Source: Suillus spraguei
Lineage: Eukaryota > Basidiomycota > Agaricomycetes > Boletales > Suillaceae
Direction of reading: 5' to 3'
DNA: 64,000 nt
Assembly (NCBI GenBank): GCA_016800925.1
Contig: JABCPU010000252.1
Span: forward strand, 36,172 to 100,171
Shown here piece after piece: positions 10,882 through 23,165 of this stretch. A model generated the notes under the pieces. That model saw only the letters and a list, made by a program, of their open reading frames with translations, had not been told where the DNA came from and made no database searches. A program made the position numbers and the translations under genes. Numbering within the stretch: position 1 is the stretch's first letter; each line of letters opens with the position of its first letter.

Positions 10882-11829
10882 TGTTTGGTTGGGATGGTAT
10901 GATCTACTGAGATGCTCAAATGATCTCTTTGAGGTGGGTCGAACCCTGGTGACAATAGGAAGATGACTCGCTTTTATACGGTTTGGAAGAATAGTTATGC
11001 CCAGCGAATGATACTGCACGACGAGAAATTACACAAAACCTATCCCTTCCGGTAATTTCGCAGGTGACCGGGTAAAAAAGCCACGTCAAAGCTGTTGGCA
11101 ACTTACCCGGCTGGCCTATAATTCCCAACTACACCTTTTGCTCTTCCTGTCTGCGTGAATTCCGAGATGCTTGAGGCATGGTGAACCAATTCAATGTCAA
11201 TGAATAATGTTTGACATGGTGCGGCATGGGTAAAGCTGACGCGACACACCGGTACGCTGTTCTCATCTGTAAGACATATGTGTCACATTACAACGTGTAC
11301 ATCCGAGTCTTTGGAACATGAAAATTGCGAAGTTCTACCATGATGTACTTATCTTGATCCTCTATGGTGCCTTGTTATGAGTCGAACCTTCTTGGTTCCT
11401 TTGAAATTGTATCTCCCCGTCCAACTTCGACCAAGGGTCTTCAGACGGACAACACGTCAAAGTCATCGTCGACGTTCGAGTTGCCATTTGCGATTAGTAG
11501 AAGCTTGTCTGTCCTGCAGTAGTTGCAAGGGGAATACTCATGTTTTTAAATGTGGAAAATGAGCTTGCAGGTGTAGCCGCAGAGGGTGATGATGGCAGTA
11601 CTTGAAGTGCAAGCTCGTATTTTGGAATACCCGCTGAAGAAGATACCGCTAACATACAAACAGCGCGATCCCCCATACCTGCAGGCCTGGAAGAGGCGGT
11701 TGAGGCCAAAAACATCGATGTTGAATATTGACCACTAGCCCCTCATCTGGTGTGCACGTCCGACATTGGAAGGTGGATAGTCACTGGAATCGAGTATATG
11801 GATACAGGTATCGTTATGACCCGCCGGTG
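10882..11829. other. Module 3' part; no confident gene
   Basis: 10882-11370 shows nothing recognisable. 11370-11715 aligns with 42290-42650. On the minus strand a patch near 11494-11715 is open (containing ASSFSTFKNMSIPLATT) in both copies, but with no start or family match, so it is not called as a gene. Confidence 0.4.
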
Positions 11830-12220
11830 GCATTTCTAAACGCATGCGCTAGGGGAAAGAATACATCCATAGTGATAACAGGTATGGAGAGGAATGTAGT
11901 GTCTGGCGGTGGTGGCAAATGAAAATAAAAGTATGCGAACAATGTGATTCCTACGATGGCAACTGTGCGAGGGATCTGGAATGTGGTTATTTGGGGAGCT
12001 TTGAGCTACAGTAGATGGATATATGTAACTGTCAGAAACAAGACTGACTGCAAGGAAAAATGAAAACGCACCATATCAAGACTCTCCTGAGCCTCTGGCT
12101 TCATACTTAGATGTCGAGGTTTGACTTCCTTGTATCCAGAAAGTGGCAAGCCAAATGACACCCGGGTCGGATTCGATTATCCGGACTTGAGCTTACTCAC
12201 AAGCGTTGTACCCTGGTAGA
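11830..12220 (-). pseudogene. Gene X fragment
   Basis: Matches 9060-9450 of gene X copy 1 in order: the ACGCATGCGCT segment, the GGAATGTGGTTATTTGGGG segment, and the exon with CTCCTGAGCCTCTG..TTCATACT. The frame is broken by indels. It ends where unit 2 begins. Confidence 0.55.
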
Positions 12221-12540
12221 TTTAAAATGTGGAATATATGAAGGCCAGCACTGGTGCATCAAGCTTCAAGTCAGCGCCTTGTCAAGACTCAGTATCAATG
12301 ACACGTCACACCATGTCACAGGAGACTCGGGCAGCAAGACCGCGTCAAAATTATAGCTACGCTCGTATGAGGGTTAGAAGAGGAGTAAAGGACCTGTAGT
12401 CAACGTCATTCAGTGCGGAAACAAGGTCTGGACAGTGACATAACCGGTATATAATCAGAGGTGGCAAATCAAATCCCTCGGAGGTAACCGTCAGAGCAGT
12501 AGTCAACATTGCAACTTCATTTTCCCACACGTCTGATTTA
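12221..12540. other. Unit 1 / unit 2 junction spacer
   Basis: No gene recognised. Homology to the P450 begins at about 12560. Confidence 0.4.
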
Positions 12541-12559
12541 CGTCGGATTAGGAATATCC

Positions 12560-13839
12560 TCTGATCAATTTCGAGAGAGTCGTGATGGTTGTATCGATGC
12601 TGGCTTTTCGTGAGTTATTCCCGGTGAGTGAATTTTTCAGGCGTGGATGGTGACGTTTGCGTTGGTTGTAGTCAGTGTGACATGTATGTGAATGTGCGAC
12701 GTAGGGCACGTACCCGAATACATGGAATTAGCTGTCCACCGGATATCGTGGTCATATGTAGCTGCGTCTTTGGCTTTTGTGTTGTCGGATGAGGAGGTAT
12801 CACGGTCGCTCGAGGATGCGAGGGATACCTCGTCGTCGTCGGTGCTGGTGGAGTCGAAGGATGTGTCAAAGGAGGAGGGTTTTGGAGGTTCCAGGAGGGT
12901 TGATACGAAAGAGGGACGGGCGGTCCCTTTTTTCTGTGAGAGAGTTAGTCTTGAGAGATGGAAGGGAAGAAGAGCTCACGATTTCGTTTTTCACAAATTC
13001 GTATGGGCGGTCTACGAATTCTTCCATTTTTGCTTTCCAGACTGCGGCGTTTCTCTTGAAAGATGCGCCGGGAAACCACATAGGGAGATCCTTGACTGTG
13101 ACGGAAAAGGTGAGTTTGAACAGTAGAAGAGAAAAGAGACTGACGAGCTAGAAAGATATCAACGGGCCATATCCCACCTCCGCTTGCGATACGGTTTGCG
13201 AGTATGCCTACACATTCTTCTGCGAGGTTTAGGAAGGGGTCGTCATTTGATTTTACTTGGTGACCGTAGACGACGAGGAGGGTGAGTCCGCCTGCGTATC
13301 TGAAGTATATATGAGACCACGCCGTTGAATGGAAAGGGGACGAACCTTCTGATATGATCTTGAAATTGAAGGGGGCTACTAACTAACCTAGATAAAAACG
13401 GTCTGCTCTCCATCTGCATCAAGTCATGGTACCTAGGAATAACAGCAGGCCCAAACGCTTTCTGCATAAGCTTCCTCTGTCTCCTCGCACGGTCGCCATA
13501 GGGAGTGAACGCGGCCATATTCTCGCAGCCACAAAGCTCACCAGCCATAATGAGGTGCGGTTTATCACTATAGATAGACCCGCGTTTATCTAAGAGGTCG
13601 AATACTGCTTTTGGGGTGTTGAGGAATATGAGGGATTGGTTAAATATGCGGATATGGGTTACCGGTCCGTATGTGCGTGCCCATCTGAATGCGGTGAGCC
13701 AGAGTTCTTTTGGAGTGATATCGAGGATGTTGCCTATGATTGGGAGGGGAGTTGGACCTGGGGGGAAGGGGGGACGAGTGAGACGGGAATATGCGATAAG
13801 TGCGAGGGCTGAGAGGAGTAAAGCACCTGTCAAAGCCAT
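12560..13839 (-). pseudogene. Cytochrome P450, truncated after the I helix (unit 2)
   Basis: The best P450 copy. Exons (minus): 13839-13346, 13299-13145, 13095-12980, 12933-12714, and about 12603-12560; all introns are GT..AG and the first three are 46-49 nt. The phases join cleanly. The product starts MALTGALLLSALALIAYS (membrane anchor), then PPFPPGPTPLPIIGN (proline hinge), IYSDKPHLIMAG, the helix C motif YGDRARRQRKLMQ, GGLTLLVVYG, LPMWFPGASFKRN, GTARPSFVSTLLE, and an I-helix piece (ANSMYS joined to ASIDTT). It stops there at about 343 aa; the ExxR, PERF and heme-Cys regions of a usual 500-aa P450 are missing, so it cannot bind heme. Intact members are ER-bound monooxygenases. The last intron is longer (about 110 nt) and least certain. 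Confidence 0.8.
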
Positions 13840-14218
13840 TGATTGACTTTTGTTCGATGCGCGGCGACTTATATCGTGCATTATCACGTGTGGAGGCTTC
13901 GAACTTGGTTTCAAGGTGCGTCCATTTGCAAGCGCATTTGACTTACTGAGCGGAGAGCACCACGCGCAGACAACATCGGTCCCAGTAATCCACCGTATGT
14001 CTATTTTCTTCCGCCGATGATTTGAGGGTCCTATTTCATTACCCTTGAGTGGACTATGGCGTTAGCATGGTAGCACCAGAGGTAATTCAAACTTTCTAAC
14101 GCCAGACTTCTAGTTCGACAACCGGATAACTCTGCCATTTCTCAAACTGGAAATGACGTTGTTCTCCGTTCTGGTACGAAGTCGACAGGATCAAGTATGG
14201 CGAATATGGTGCTATGAT
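13840..14218. other. P450 upstream spacer
   Basis: Contains the former P450 upstream region (divergent from 6600-6900). No gene. Units 1 and 3 lack everything corresponding to about 13150-14218. Confidence 0.5.
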
Positions 14219-15780
14219 GATCAGCGGCATTAGCTTGAAGTCCAATATCTCCCTAATTCCGTTTCTCATCATAGCATCTCTTCAAGCTTAAATATCGGCC
14301 CGGGTTCAACTATAGTAAATGGTTGGCTAAACGCGACTCTAGATGATTACCTCCTGATCCTCCTTGATATTTGTCTGCGTTTGGTCGGTTTATTATATAA
14401 ACGCTTATGCAACTTGATTAATATTGACGACGTGTTTTCATTGTCCTGCATCGACCTCAATATTAACATTCTTCATCAGAGCGTACCCTACATGATGGCA
14501 TAACGGATGACTGACGACGACGAATCTGGTGTTTGGGGGTATAGCAGGATATTTTGATCTCATCCCAAATACCAGATTCGTCTCGTACTCTTCGGTACCC
14601 CTCAAGAAACGATAGCTGATTTATGTTGGGTATAATTCTCGTTCAACATGAGTGAGCTTTCTGTTCATTATATGCAGCGCGATTAACGTGCGGTGTCTTA
14701 CATTCACGACCGGATTGCCTTTGGTGCTATCTAAAATCCACGACAAGCAGTTTGCGTTGTTTGAGGCTTTGTACCCTCGTGAGTTCGTCGTCCGTTTGTC
14801 GATTGACCTATATAGAAAACTCAATGAACCATACAGACACCCTCATATTCATACCCCGTTTGGACCTACACGCTTCGTGCACGATCTGTCCATATTCGCG
14901 TGGCTAACGTTGGATGGAGGATAATATAATTGAAGTGAATCACTGTATGTTTCCTCTTTTTGATCTTTCTAGCGATATTTCTTTACGTTTTGCGTTTCGA
15001 ACTGCCATCAATTCCGCTACACATATTTTATCGCCCTGTATACATTGACAGAGTGCATGATATAAAGGCCCACTGGGTGGGTGACGACGACAATGGCGTT
15101 AGGAGAGAAGAATCCAGAACAATGCACTTTGACTTTCCTAACGCCAGATTCGTTTCGCACTTTTTGCTACCACTTCAAGAACTGATAACCAGAATACTGC
15201 TGTACGATCAGCTTCAAATTGTATTGGCCTGCTTGATGACGAGATTATGCACGGTGTGTACTGTACTATAATGAGATATGGTGTTGGTGGCATGAAGATT
15301 TTCAAGATCCTTGATCTCGCCGATTCCATATCAGCATATGGACCTACTGAGTCGGATATGCATACTATTACTCTGTGTTGATTAACAGAGTATGACATAA
15401 AAGACTTACTGTTTGGCTGACCATGACAATGGCGCTAGGATAAAATGATGGTCAACATGCGCTTTGACTTCGCGAACATGTCTCGCATTGTTTACCACCG
15501 CTTCAAGAACCGATGGCTGTATTGTTCTCTTATTCGGTAGCCATCCTGCTCTTGGTTCTTGATATTTGGCTTGATTGACTGAATTTGATTGGTAATAGGA
15601 TCACACACGGTCGTCGGTACGACAAAACTCGCTTGTGTATCATTTGATGTTTGAGTCTGACTTTGGTCTCACGGCCCGAGCACTCGATATTAATTCCAAA
15701 CTTTCGTGAGCTGTAGCTGACGAAATTCTTATCGGAAGGGTTATCACGCCGTACAGCCGCTTTCGATGACCGATTTGTCA
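14219..15780 (+). pseudogene. Unrecognised multi-exon gene remnant (unit 2, first copy)
   Basis: Homology to units 1 and 3 resumes at ATCAGCGGCATTAGCTTGAAG. This copy has the longest readable pieces: LSKIHDKQFALFEALYPREF through HTPFGPTRFVHDLSIFAW (about 14730-14905), and the module FPNARFVSHFLLPLQELI (about 15030-15195). A further module copy lies at 15360-15520. GTATGT- and CTAG-type splice signals separate the patches. Unit 4 shares the 15000-15600 part, which units 1 and 3 lack. No domain recognised. Confidence 0.42.
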
Positions 15781-15858
15781 ATCACATTTATAACTTGGTG
15801 ATCCAGTAATTAGTATTTCAAAATTCCAAGACTAAGGCAAGTTACTATTGTAATGAAA

Positions 15859-17416
15859 CTACGTATTCAAATGTGGAATAAACTTGGTCCAAACTACTGT
15901 GTTGTATGCACCAGGAGGAAGTGATCGTAAACTCAGGAACATAAGTACAATTATTGTAACACGTGAAAAAAGGTAAAATAAGACGTACAGGCCGGGGACA
16001 GATAACCCGATGATAACTTGTAGATCGTCTGGGAGTTTTTCCCATGTCCATTCCAATACTTTGTCCCATATCCATTCCAAGCACGTTGATACTTTGTTCC
16101 ATGTCCATTTCAAGCACTTTGGTACTTTGTCCCGTATCGATTCCAAGTAACCCGATAAAATAACCGTCATGGAAGCGATAAAAGGCACCATTATTGAACA
16201 TGCCATCCCAGTGGAAGCTGCACGCCATAATATCTGCTCTGTGTGCCTCGGAAACAAGAAATTCCAGCCCAGACAATGTATCGCTCCAAACACCACTCCA
16301 CTGGCAACTCCGATGATCATTGAGATCAACCACAGGGTACCAGGAAGGTCACTATTCCAAGGCCTCATGCAGCCATCGGTCCAAACGACGAGTGGGTTTA
16401 CCTTTGATAATCGGCGTATTCCAAGTCGTGACATCGAACTTAAATGCAGGTAAATCAAAACAAGTTCTTCCGAGAATATTGATAACGTACTAGTACTCAT
16501 CCTTTGTGCTTCTATCAGGTGGAGAAGCAAGTTTCTTTGAGTTCCAGTGAACAATATAAGGGCGTCCTACGTCCTTGGGCTTCTTCAACCATAAGCCATA
16601 GGAAATGCAGGCTAGAGCGGCTACGCCCAAGGTGTCAATTTCAAGAGGTGTCACTGGGAGTTTCTGGGCGTAACGGGCGATGAGCTGGATAAGAAACCAC
16701 ACTAATTGAAGAATAGCGACGCATTTTGATAGTACATCGCCCTTGCTTCGGTCTTGTATGTCTGCCTTTGTGATCACAGGCATCTCCACAGATCCGTTAC
16801 GAACAAACCCCAGGAGCTCGTCGGGTTTGAGTGTGGCCCACGGCTCACCATTGACATGGAGCACGAATCCTCCCATAGATGCAAAGAACCCGTGCGTCAA
16901 TGTCCATCCTGTGAAGGCATCAATCTTAAGTTAGTTTCTTCCCGACCAAAAGTCTGAGTGAGACTGACTAGCACTTGAGCTTTTGCCGGGATTTGGGAGT
17001 AATGTGACTGCTAGCTCGCTCGAGCTCTGCGATATGGCTCGCCGGCGGCTGTGTTGGGTACCAAAGACATACTCATTGAAATCCTTTGCAACTTTGCGAG
17101 CATCCAAAAACTGCCATGCGGCCCAGGTGATCGTGAATTCAGGGGCGATCAACACCACAACCATAAGCAATAGACGACGCCAGGTAGTAGCCATTACCCG
17201 CTGGTCCATATACGGAATGTCAGGATGGACAGCGGTCCATGTGCACGCAAATAATGTCAAGCCACAGCTTGAGAGGATGTCCCATAATGTTCTAGTGTTG
17301 TAGGGAGAACAGTCGCTGGCATTGAGTGTATGGATAACGGTATCATTGAGAGCCGCCGAGAGTGAAGCGCGAACGAACGGAACGCAGAAGAGGACTATGC
17401 AAAGTAAGGGGATCAT
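15859..17416 (-). pseudogene. Multi-span membrane protein, broken copy (unit 2)
   Basis: Exon 1 is 17416-16969 (signal-like leader, then TLWDILSSCGLTLFACTW), a 60-nt intron follows at 16909-16968 (GTCAGT..ACAG), and exon 2 starts at 16908 with WTLTHGFFASMGGF. Relative to the intact 24868-26385 copy there is an in-frame TAG and a one-base insertion near 16500 (ATTCTCGGAAGAA versus ATTCCTGAAGAG), after which the remaining spans continue in another frame down to about 15859. It also has an acidic/Trp-rich insertion with a repeated LE.IWDKV-type phrase around 16050-16140, not present in the other copies. Same uncharacterised family as the other copies. Confidence 0.72.
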
Positions 17417-17639
17417 CGAAAAGTTGAGGGCATATCATCTGTTCATTCTGCTCTTTTAATGGGTGCAGCCGCATGTATCAATACACACATGATAGACCAG
17501 TTCACGCGTTCATGTGCTGGCCCTCATACACATGTACATGCCTCAAAAGCTACCGTACGTACTGTCCGGCACAGGAATTCGCCCCGCCGGATGATAAACA
17601 ATGATTAAGAAATGCTTGAAAGTCACCATAGGGTCTGGC

Positions 17640-18300
17640 GCTGCAGGATGTATGCAGGGTCGCTGACATCGCTGAGTGTATGGATAACGACGTCTGTCCA
17701 TTCTTTCGAAGGGCTGCCACGTGTATTAATCCATGCGTAATATGCCAGGATCAAGCGCTGGCGCTTATGTACAGGTGTATGCCTTGGAGCCATCGTAATC
17801 GCCTACGACGCAGGAATCCAGATATAGGGTATAGTGGTACATGCCCAATGTGGTAAGTCTGGCTGTGAGACGCGAGGCTTGCTTGTGTAGCTTCATCATT
17901 GTATATGGAATGCAAGGCAGAGCGCTTATAGCCAAAGTGTAGATTTTAAGCAAGGTTATCCGAAGGTCGAACGTAACAGACAATGAGTTGGAGTGCGAGC
18001 CGGAGCATGGCGATTCCGTTTGATGCTCCAGTACCCTGACTTCGATCTTCTATCTCTGCCTCACATTATAGGCCTGTCTGCGAATACGTCATGAACAAAG
18101 CGCTGAAGTTCATAGTGAGCACGAGTGGCCCAATTTGCCATTGGCGTAGAGCATCCATCCACGCGAAGATGGGTCATTATGCATCCTATGAGATGTCCGT
18201 TGCATGTTGGTCCTGCCTTCTCGAAGAATCTAAGCGTGTGACTGGCCCTTGATCTCTGCCACAGGCATGGAAGCGCTTGAACAATCTACTTGCGTCATAA
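17640..18300 (-). pseudogene. Degenerate second membrane-gene copy (unit 2)
   Basis: Follows the same order as the full gene: the GCAGGATG..GTCGCTGACATCG segment (exon 1), a TGGAATGCAAGGCAGAGCG segment, AACGTAACAGACAATGAG, then the exon 2 start around 18130 (the MGGxML-coding region, CATTGGCGTAGAGCATCC). No readable frame. Colinear with the remnant in unit 3 that the LINE at 34219-40478 splits, and partly with 5480-5960. Confidence 0.6.
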
Positions 18301-19059
18301 ATTTATCCATGGTAAGCCAGGTTCAAGGGTTGGCACTCACACGTGCATGCCTCAATATTACAGCCAGCACAGGGAATCGAGATATATGCTTAGATCGGTG
18401 GCGAGTTGACTTCCATTGTACTCGACATCTCGTGGTCTCCTCCAGGGCGACGTATTTGAGAGTGTTTCAGGTGCATCATACCACCTATCACAAGTAAGGT
18501 TCATACAAACAGTCGTGACAAAATTTATGACTTCAGGAACTAGCAAACTTGTGAGTGAATGACAGAATAGTAGATTGAGACGTTCACCAGTGATGTGTGA
18601 CTTCAAAGTGTATGTAACCTTCACCGCAATAGGATGCAATTGTTTCAAGATCCAAGGACACAGATCCATGCATCAGGAAATTCACACATTCCTTGACGTG
18701 CCCTTATGCGGACTTATTTACACTTAACTGCCTTGGTGAAATTGAATCTACTTGTCCAAAATTTCAATGTGAATGAATTCAGAAAATAAAAGTTGAGATA
18801 TATTAATATACATGTTTTATTGTATTTCGCACTCAAAAAATATAAGATATGCCAGGTGAATGATGTGAGAGAGAGCAAACAAGTTTTGAGATAAGTGAGT
18901 TAAGCTGATTAAGCATGTTAAGGAATGTGTGAATTTCCTGATGTGACGGTTGCTAACACTCATCATTCAGCACATGAAGACAAAATGTAGAATCCGATGA
19001 CATTTCATAGTGCAAAAACAAAAACGACACGAAAAAAGGATCTTCTATACGAGTCTAGT
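18301..19059. other. Decayed flank, AT-rich
   Basis: 18301-18690 is colinear with 5720-6060; 18700-18960 is AT-rich with no coding character. No gene or RNA recognised. Confidence 0.5.
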
Positions 19060-19150
19060 GCCATGGGTGCATGCAGTGAGCCAGAGGAGGATGCATTGTC
19101 ACGCGTAGGGAGGCTTCGGAGGTATGTCGTTTACAATGGAATGACATTTG
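19060..19150 (-). pseudogene. Short P450 fragment
   Basis: About 90 bp (GCATGCAGTGAGCCAGAG.., then GGAGGCTTCGGAGGTATG) matches the 6530-6640 fragment and the corresponding parts of the unit 2 P450 with an internal deletion. Too short to read. Confidence 0.45.
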
Positions 19151-19429
19151 AGCGGAGAATTTGATTTGCTCATTCGTAGTCCCATGGCTATGTCGTGTCC
19201 GTTGACATCACTTCCATGATTGACAAATGAGTCCGGCTCATTAAGATTTCCTATTCAGTTTGTGGTTCGTGACTCGTGAAGCGGAACAGGCAAGCTCCAG
19301 ATACGTGCCATGGCAGTCCAAAAATAGAATTGAGCAAGATCCTATGGTGCATTGATGCCCAAACATGAGTTGTATGTCCTTTCTCCGTTGATATGCGGCC
19401 GTTCTCGTTGATACACGACCCCAACCAAC

Positions 19430-20590
19430 CATGTACTGCCATTTCTCAGATCACAAGCACTATGTCGAACGACCCGACAAGTTTAGCAGTCTTGTCTGTA
19501 AGTCTGCATCTGGTTTTATCTTCATTCCCGCTGGTAACATTCAAACTTTAGGTTTGCTCTCACAAGTCCCGTCCGCTCGATAGCACGGAAATTTGGAAAC
19601 AATTGAATCTGCCTTTCTTTTTCTGTCCTACTGAACTCAGTTTAATAGCGTGCTCTCTGGTCTTGAGCCTGAACGGCCCTGTTCCCCATCCAGAAGATTA
19701 CAATTGTCCCCCACTCGACCTTCCTTGGATCCTCGCTGTCATGCAGAATTTGTATCATTATGCTTTGCTAGTGTAGAGAATAAAGCGAACTACTGTATGT
19801 TTCTCATCCTTCATTGGCTTTACTAGTGACCATCTTTCGTATTCAGCGCTCCGAGGACAGTAGAGCAAGTACGCATTTCTTTTGTTGCCCTGCGTCGACA
19901 TCAACATCAGCATTCTTCATCAGAACGTGTCCCACACAGTGGCATAACAACTGCTTCGTGGATGACAACGTCGATGAGGATGGTGTTCTAGATCTGTAAG
20001 TACACTTCTCATTTATCTATCCATCCAGAACGCAAGACTTGGGCCCGTTTCACTCTTCACCACTACTTCAAAAAGCGACATTTAGTTCGTCTAGTTCTCG
20101 TTCAAAAATGAGCTGGATTTCCGTTCCTGATGTGCGGTACAATCAGTATGTGGTGCCTTGTATTCACGACGAGATTGTCTTTGATTCTCTCCAAAATTTG
20201 GGGTCGTATGACAAACTGTTTGCGTTCTTGAAGTTATTGCTTGAGGTTTCGTTCCCTCAGCTATTTTATGAGTTTTTCATCTCGATCGTCTTAGAAAACT
20301 CATTGTCCTATACAGACCTCTCGCTTGACAATGCCCATCCATACATCGTTCCTCGACCTCGCATGGCCCGTGGGACCTACACGCGCTGTGCACAATCTGT
20401 CCATATTGCTACGATGGATGAAGAATGTCAATTATCGAAGCTAACTACCGTATGTCTCCTCGTTTTTGTCTGTCTAGCAATGATTCTTTCCGGAACTTAC
20501 ACACGAGCATACATTATAGTGGACATCAAACCTTGCCGCTATTCCCAACTCTGACAAACCCTCCTTCAGTGCATCATTTATCGCTCATAG
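19430..20590 (+). pseudogene. Unrecognised multi-exon gene remnant (unit 2, second copy)
   Basis: Colinear with 7090-8450. The longest continuous stretch in the family lies at about 20108-20450, reading CIHDEIVFDSLQNLGSYDKL and then LSYTDLSLDNAHP, ending at a GTATGT donor near 20453. Upstream exon-like patches end at GTCTGTAAGTC (about 19493) and CTGTAAGTAC (about 19998), and CAG acceptors precede the next patches. The number of introns suggests a genuine spliced gene at origin. A weak resemblance to post-F-box regions of Agaricomycete proteins is not enough to name it. A Tc1/mariner-like element lies just downstream. Confidence 0.42.
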
Positions 20591-20612
20591 TAAGTATGTA
20601 GTGCAAACACTT

Positions 20613-21468
20613 ATGGTGCGAATCACTTAGAGGCCGCTTACTTTGTGCAAATATTTAAACCCTTCAAAAAAAGTCAGAATTTTAATTCCTCTTGGGAAAA
20701 CACTCCTTTTGAAGGTAAGTACAAAATCCCAAGACGGATTTTTCATTGAGTCAAAACTGAGCGAGCAAAATACTTTGTCAGGTCCAATTTGGCGCACGGG
20801 TACTATGCTTTTGGCATGTTCTCCTTCAGCGTGTCGAAAGTATAGTCGCAATTATCACGAAGATATTTTTCACCACGTCCCAAAAGAACTCAATGAAATT
20901 GAGCTCGCAATGAAACTTTGGTAAGAAAAGGCATAAATGACTGGCTGCCTCGATTACTTCCTACACCAGAGACCTTTGTTCAACAAGTTTTTAGCCTCCT
21001 CACGAATTGCTGCTTGATCCTGCGCCTCCTTTGCTCCAAGAGCTTTATCAAGAGCTTTCTTCCTGAGCTTGCATCAACCCATCGGACCACTCTGACTCTG
21101 TCGCAGAATCATATTTGGTGTCGGAGAACTGACAATCCACACCTCCAGTGTATCCACAGTCCTGTTCACTGGAGGAGTTGTAATCGATCTCGATCACTGC
21201 CGCAGGATTGGATGCGGCAGGTACAGTGTTAGAGTTGTAGGTTTTAGGCCATCTTGCAGCTCTTGCCCGTGTGGCGGCAGCCCTTTGATGTTTAGTGACC
21301 ATAGTGCTACTACACAGACTCAATGTACTATTTTTCTCGGTATTTTCATTAACATTTTCTGCTCGTCGAGCTAGTACATTTTTGAAGTATGCTGACATCA
21401 TTTCCATTTTTTTTCGCCTTCAATTTGGCGCTTGCACAAAGTAGGCGGCCTCTAAGCGATTCGCACCA
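20613..21468 (-). mobile_element. Non-autonomous Tc1/mariner (pogo-like) DNA transposon
   Basis: 37-bp terminal inverted repeats at 20613-20649 and 21432-21468 (outer bases TGGTGCGAATC) match with two mismatches. They are bounded by TA on both sides (20611-20612 and 21469-21470). The empty site is visible in unit 1 near 8320, where CACTTAGTGTATGCACC runs uninterrupted. The TA duplication and TIRs identify a Tc1/mariner superfamily element. At 856 bp it lacks a DDE transposase core, so it is an internal-deletion derivative. Confidence 0.88.
21048..21407 (-). pseudogene. Transposase N-terminal fragment
   Basis: Open minus-strand stretch of about 119 codons inside the TIR element, rich in Ala, Arg and Ser, with AAATRARAARWPKT and an acidic SATESEWSDGL patch. 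Low-complexity acidic heads of this kind precede the DDE domain in many basidiomycete pogo-like transposases. No catalytic Asp-containing region follows; the frame ends and the TIR is reached. Likely the leftover 5' part of the transposase gene, and the sole reason to set the element on the minus strand. Confidence 0.45.
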
Positions 21469-21779
21469 TAGGGTATACACCTGCATGCATCGCTAGGTCC
21501 ACTGACTACTGCAGTGAGATATGGTGCCCGAGAGATGTACCATCGTTAGACAGAATATCAACCTCTCATCAGATGCACGTTCCACGACTGCAAGTCTCAT
21601 GTCCCCCGGACTGAGTCAATATATGCGTCCGACTCGCCGGACCGATGGTTATGGTCTACATTTCTGATCATTAGCACCAGGACGAATGAATTACTTGTAC
21701 AAGATGTCGATAGTAGTCCCCTTGACAGACTAATGCAAAAACAACTCTTCCCGATCATTCTAGTATGACGCACTGGAGT

Positions 21780-22310
21780 TCATCGAGGTTTCTGAATCCT
21801 GAAAAAAAAATCAGATTGTCGCAGCTGCCGGCCAAGTTGAACGCCCGGGACGTTAAAGTACATTGATGTCGTCAGCATGTATCATCAGCCCGGAAAGCAA
21901 CGCGCAGAAGGTCAATTACTCAACCTTCACAACGCTTTCAATGTGTTTCTGCTGGACGCGTCTTTTGAGGTCCACCCACATCAGGTATCCGAATATCATT
22001 GTACAGTCAACATAAGCAACCTGAATACGAAGGTAAGACACGAGGCGCAGAAAGTTGCGAGACAGGCACGCGGCATCACTATAACGCCCTTTACATATTG
22101 CATGCAAAGTGACCAGGTATAAAGTGTTTTGGCCCCATGAATGGCGCAGGTCATTGTGCAAGCGTTCAGAAGGAAAGACTGAGACCAGTAGCATTTCTAA
22201 ATGCATGCGCTGGGGAGAAGAATGCATCCATAGTGGTGACAGGAATGGAGAGGAATGTGGGGTCAGGCGGTGGTGGCGAAAGGAAATAAAAGTATGCGAA
22301 TAATGTAATG
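21780..22310 (-). pseudogene. Gene X, copy 2 (partial)
   Basis: Colinear with 8640-9190, including the ATTCATGGGGCCA region, the ACGCATGCGCTGGGG-like segment and GGTGGTGGCGAAAGG. Translation on the minus strand gives MWVDLKRRVQQKHIESVVKVE in one patch; other exons are interrupted by stops. Ends at about 22310, where the nearly identical duplication of the window start begins. Confidence 0.4.
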
Positions 22311-22320
22311 TTGTGATGGA

Positions 22321-23165
22321 TGGTGGGGTAGACGGAACGCCAAATGATTTAAAGGAGGATAAAGGTAAAAAACACAATCAACCCCGTCAATATCTAATAC
22401 GAGGAAGATCACTCACTAAGTGGAACAGGCACGCCCCATCTAAGTGTCTCGGTGAACACCCATCGCAATACGGAAGCTTTGCACGATCTTCAAAGGTGGG
22501 TAGGCGGTTTGCTTTCGATGCTGATCCCAACCCATCTCCCCCCGATCCAAGGACATCATCGAGTTCTGCTTGAGCGCGCCGGAGTACATGGGGGTATTGA
22601 ACCATCGTAAGGATGAAATGGGAAAGAGTCGCAATGGTTGTATCGATGCTGGCTTTTGGTGTGAGTTGTTCCCGGTGAGTGAGTTTTTCGGGCGTGGATG
22701 GTGTTGGTGTTGGTCATGGTTAGCATGGCGCGAATGTGCGACATAGGGCACGTTGGAATTAGCTGTCCACCAGATATGATGGTCAGGCTACCTTTATGTT
22801 ATCGGATGAGGAGTCACGGTCGCTCGAGGATGCGAGGGATACCTGGTCGTCCATGGTGGTGGAATCGAAGAATGTGTCAAAGGAGGAGGGTTTTGGAGCT
22901 TCCAGGAGGGTGGACACGAAAGAGGGACGGGCAGTTCCTTTTTTCTGTAAGAGAGTTGGTTTTGCGATACAGAAGGGAGGAAGAGCTCACGATTTCGTTT
23001 TTCATGATTCGTATGGGCGGTCTATGAATCCTTCCATTTTTACTTCCCAGATTCTGGCGTTTCTCTTGAAAGATGCACCAGGAAACCACATAGGGAGATG
23101 CTTGACTAGGACAGAAAAGGTGAGTTTGGACAGCGGAAGAGAAAAGAGACTGACAGGCTTGATCA
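22321..23165 (-). pseudogene. Cytochrome P450 remnant, middle/3' part (unit 3)
   Basis: Minus-strand pieces in order: LPMWFPGASFKRNARIW, GTARPSFVSTLLE-equivalent, VSLASSSDRDSSSDN, then IDTTIATLSHFILTM (end of the I helix), YPHVLRRAQAELDDVLG and LPTFEDRAKLPYCDG (helix J to K). After that the ExxR helix is not readable. A one-base deletion near 23008 (ACGAATCATGAAAAACG against TACGAATTTGTGAAAAACG of unit 2) breaks the frame. N-terminal exons are missing: at 23165 the sequence jumps to what in unit 2 is 14219. Not functional. Confidence 0.75.
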
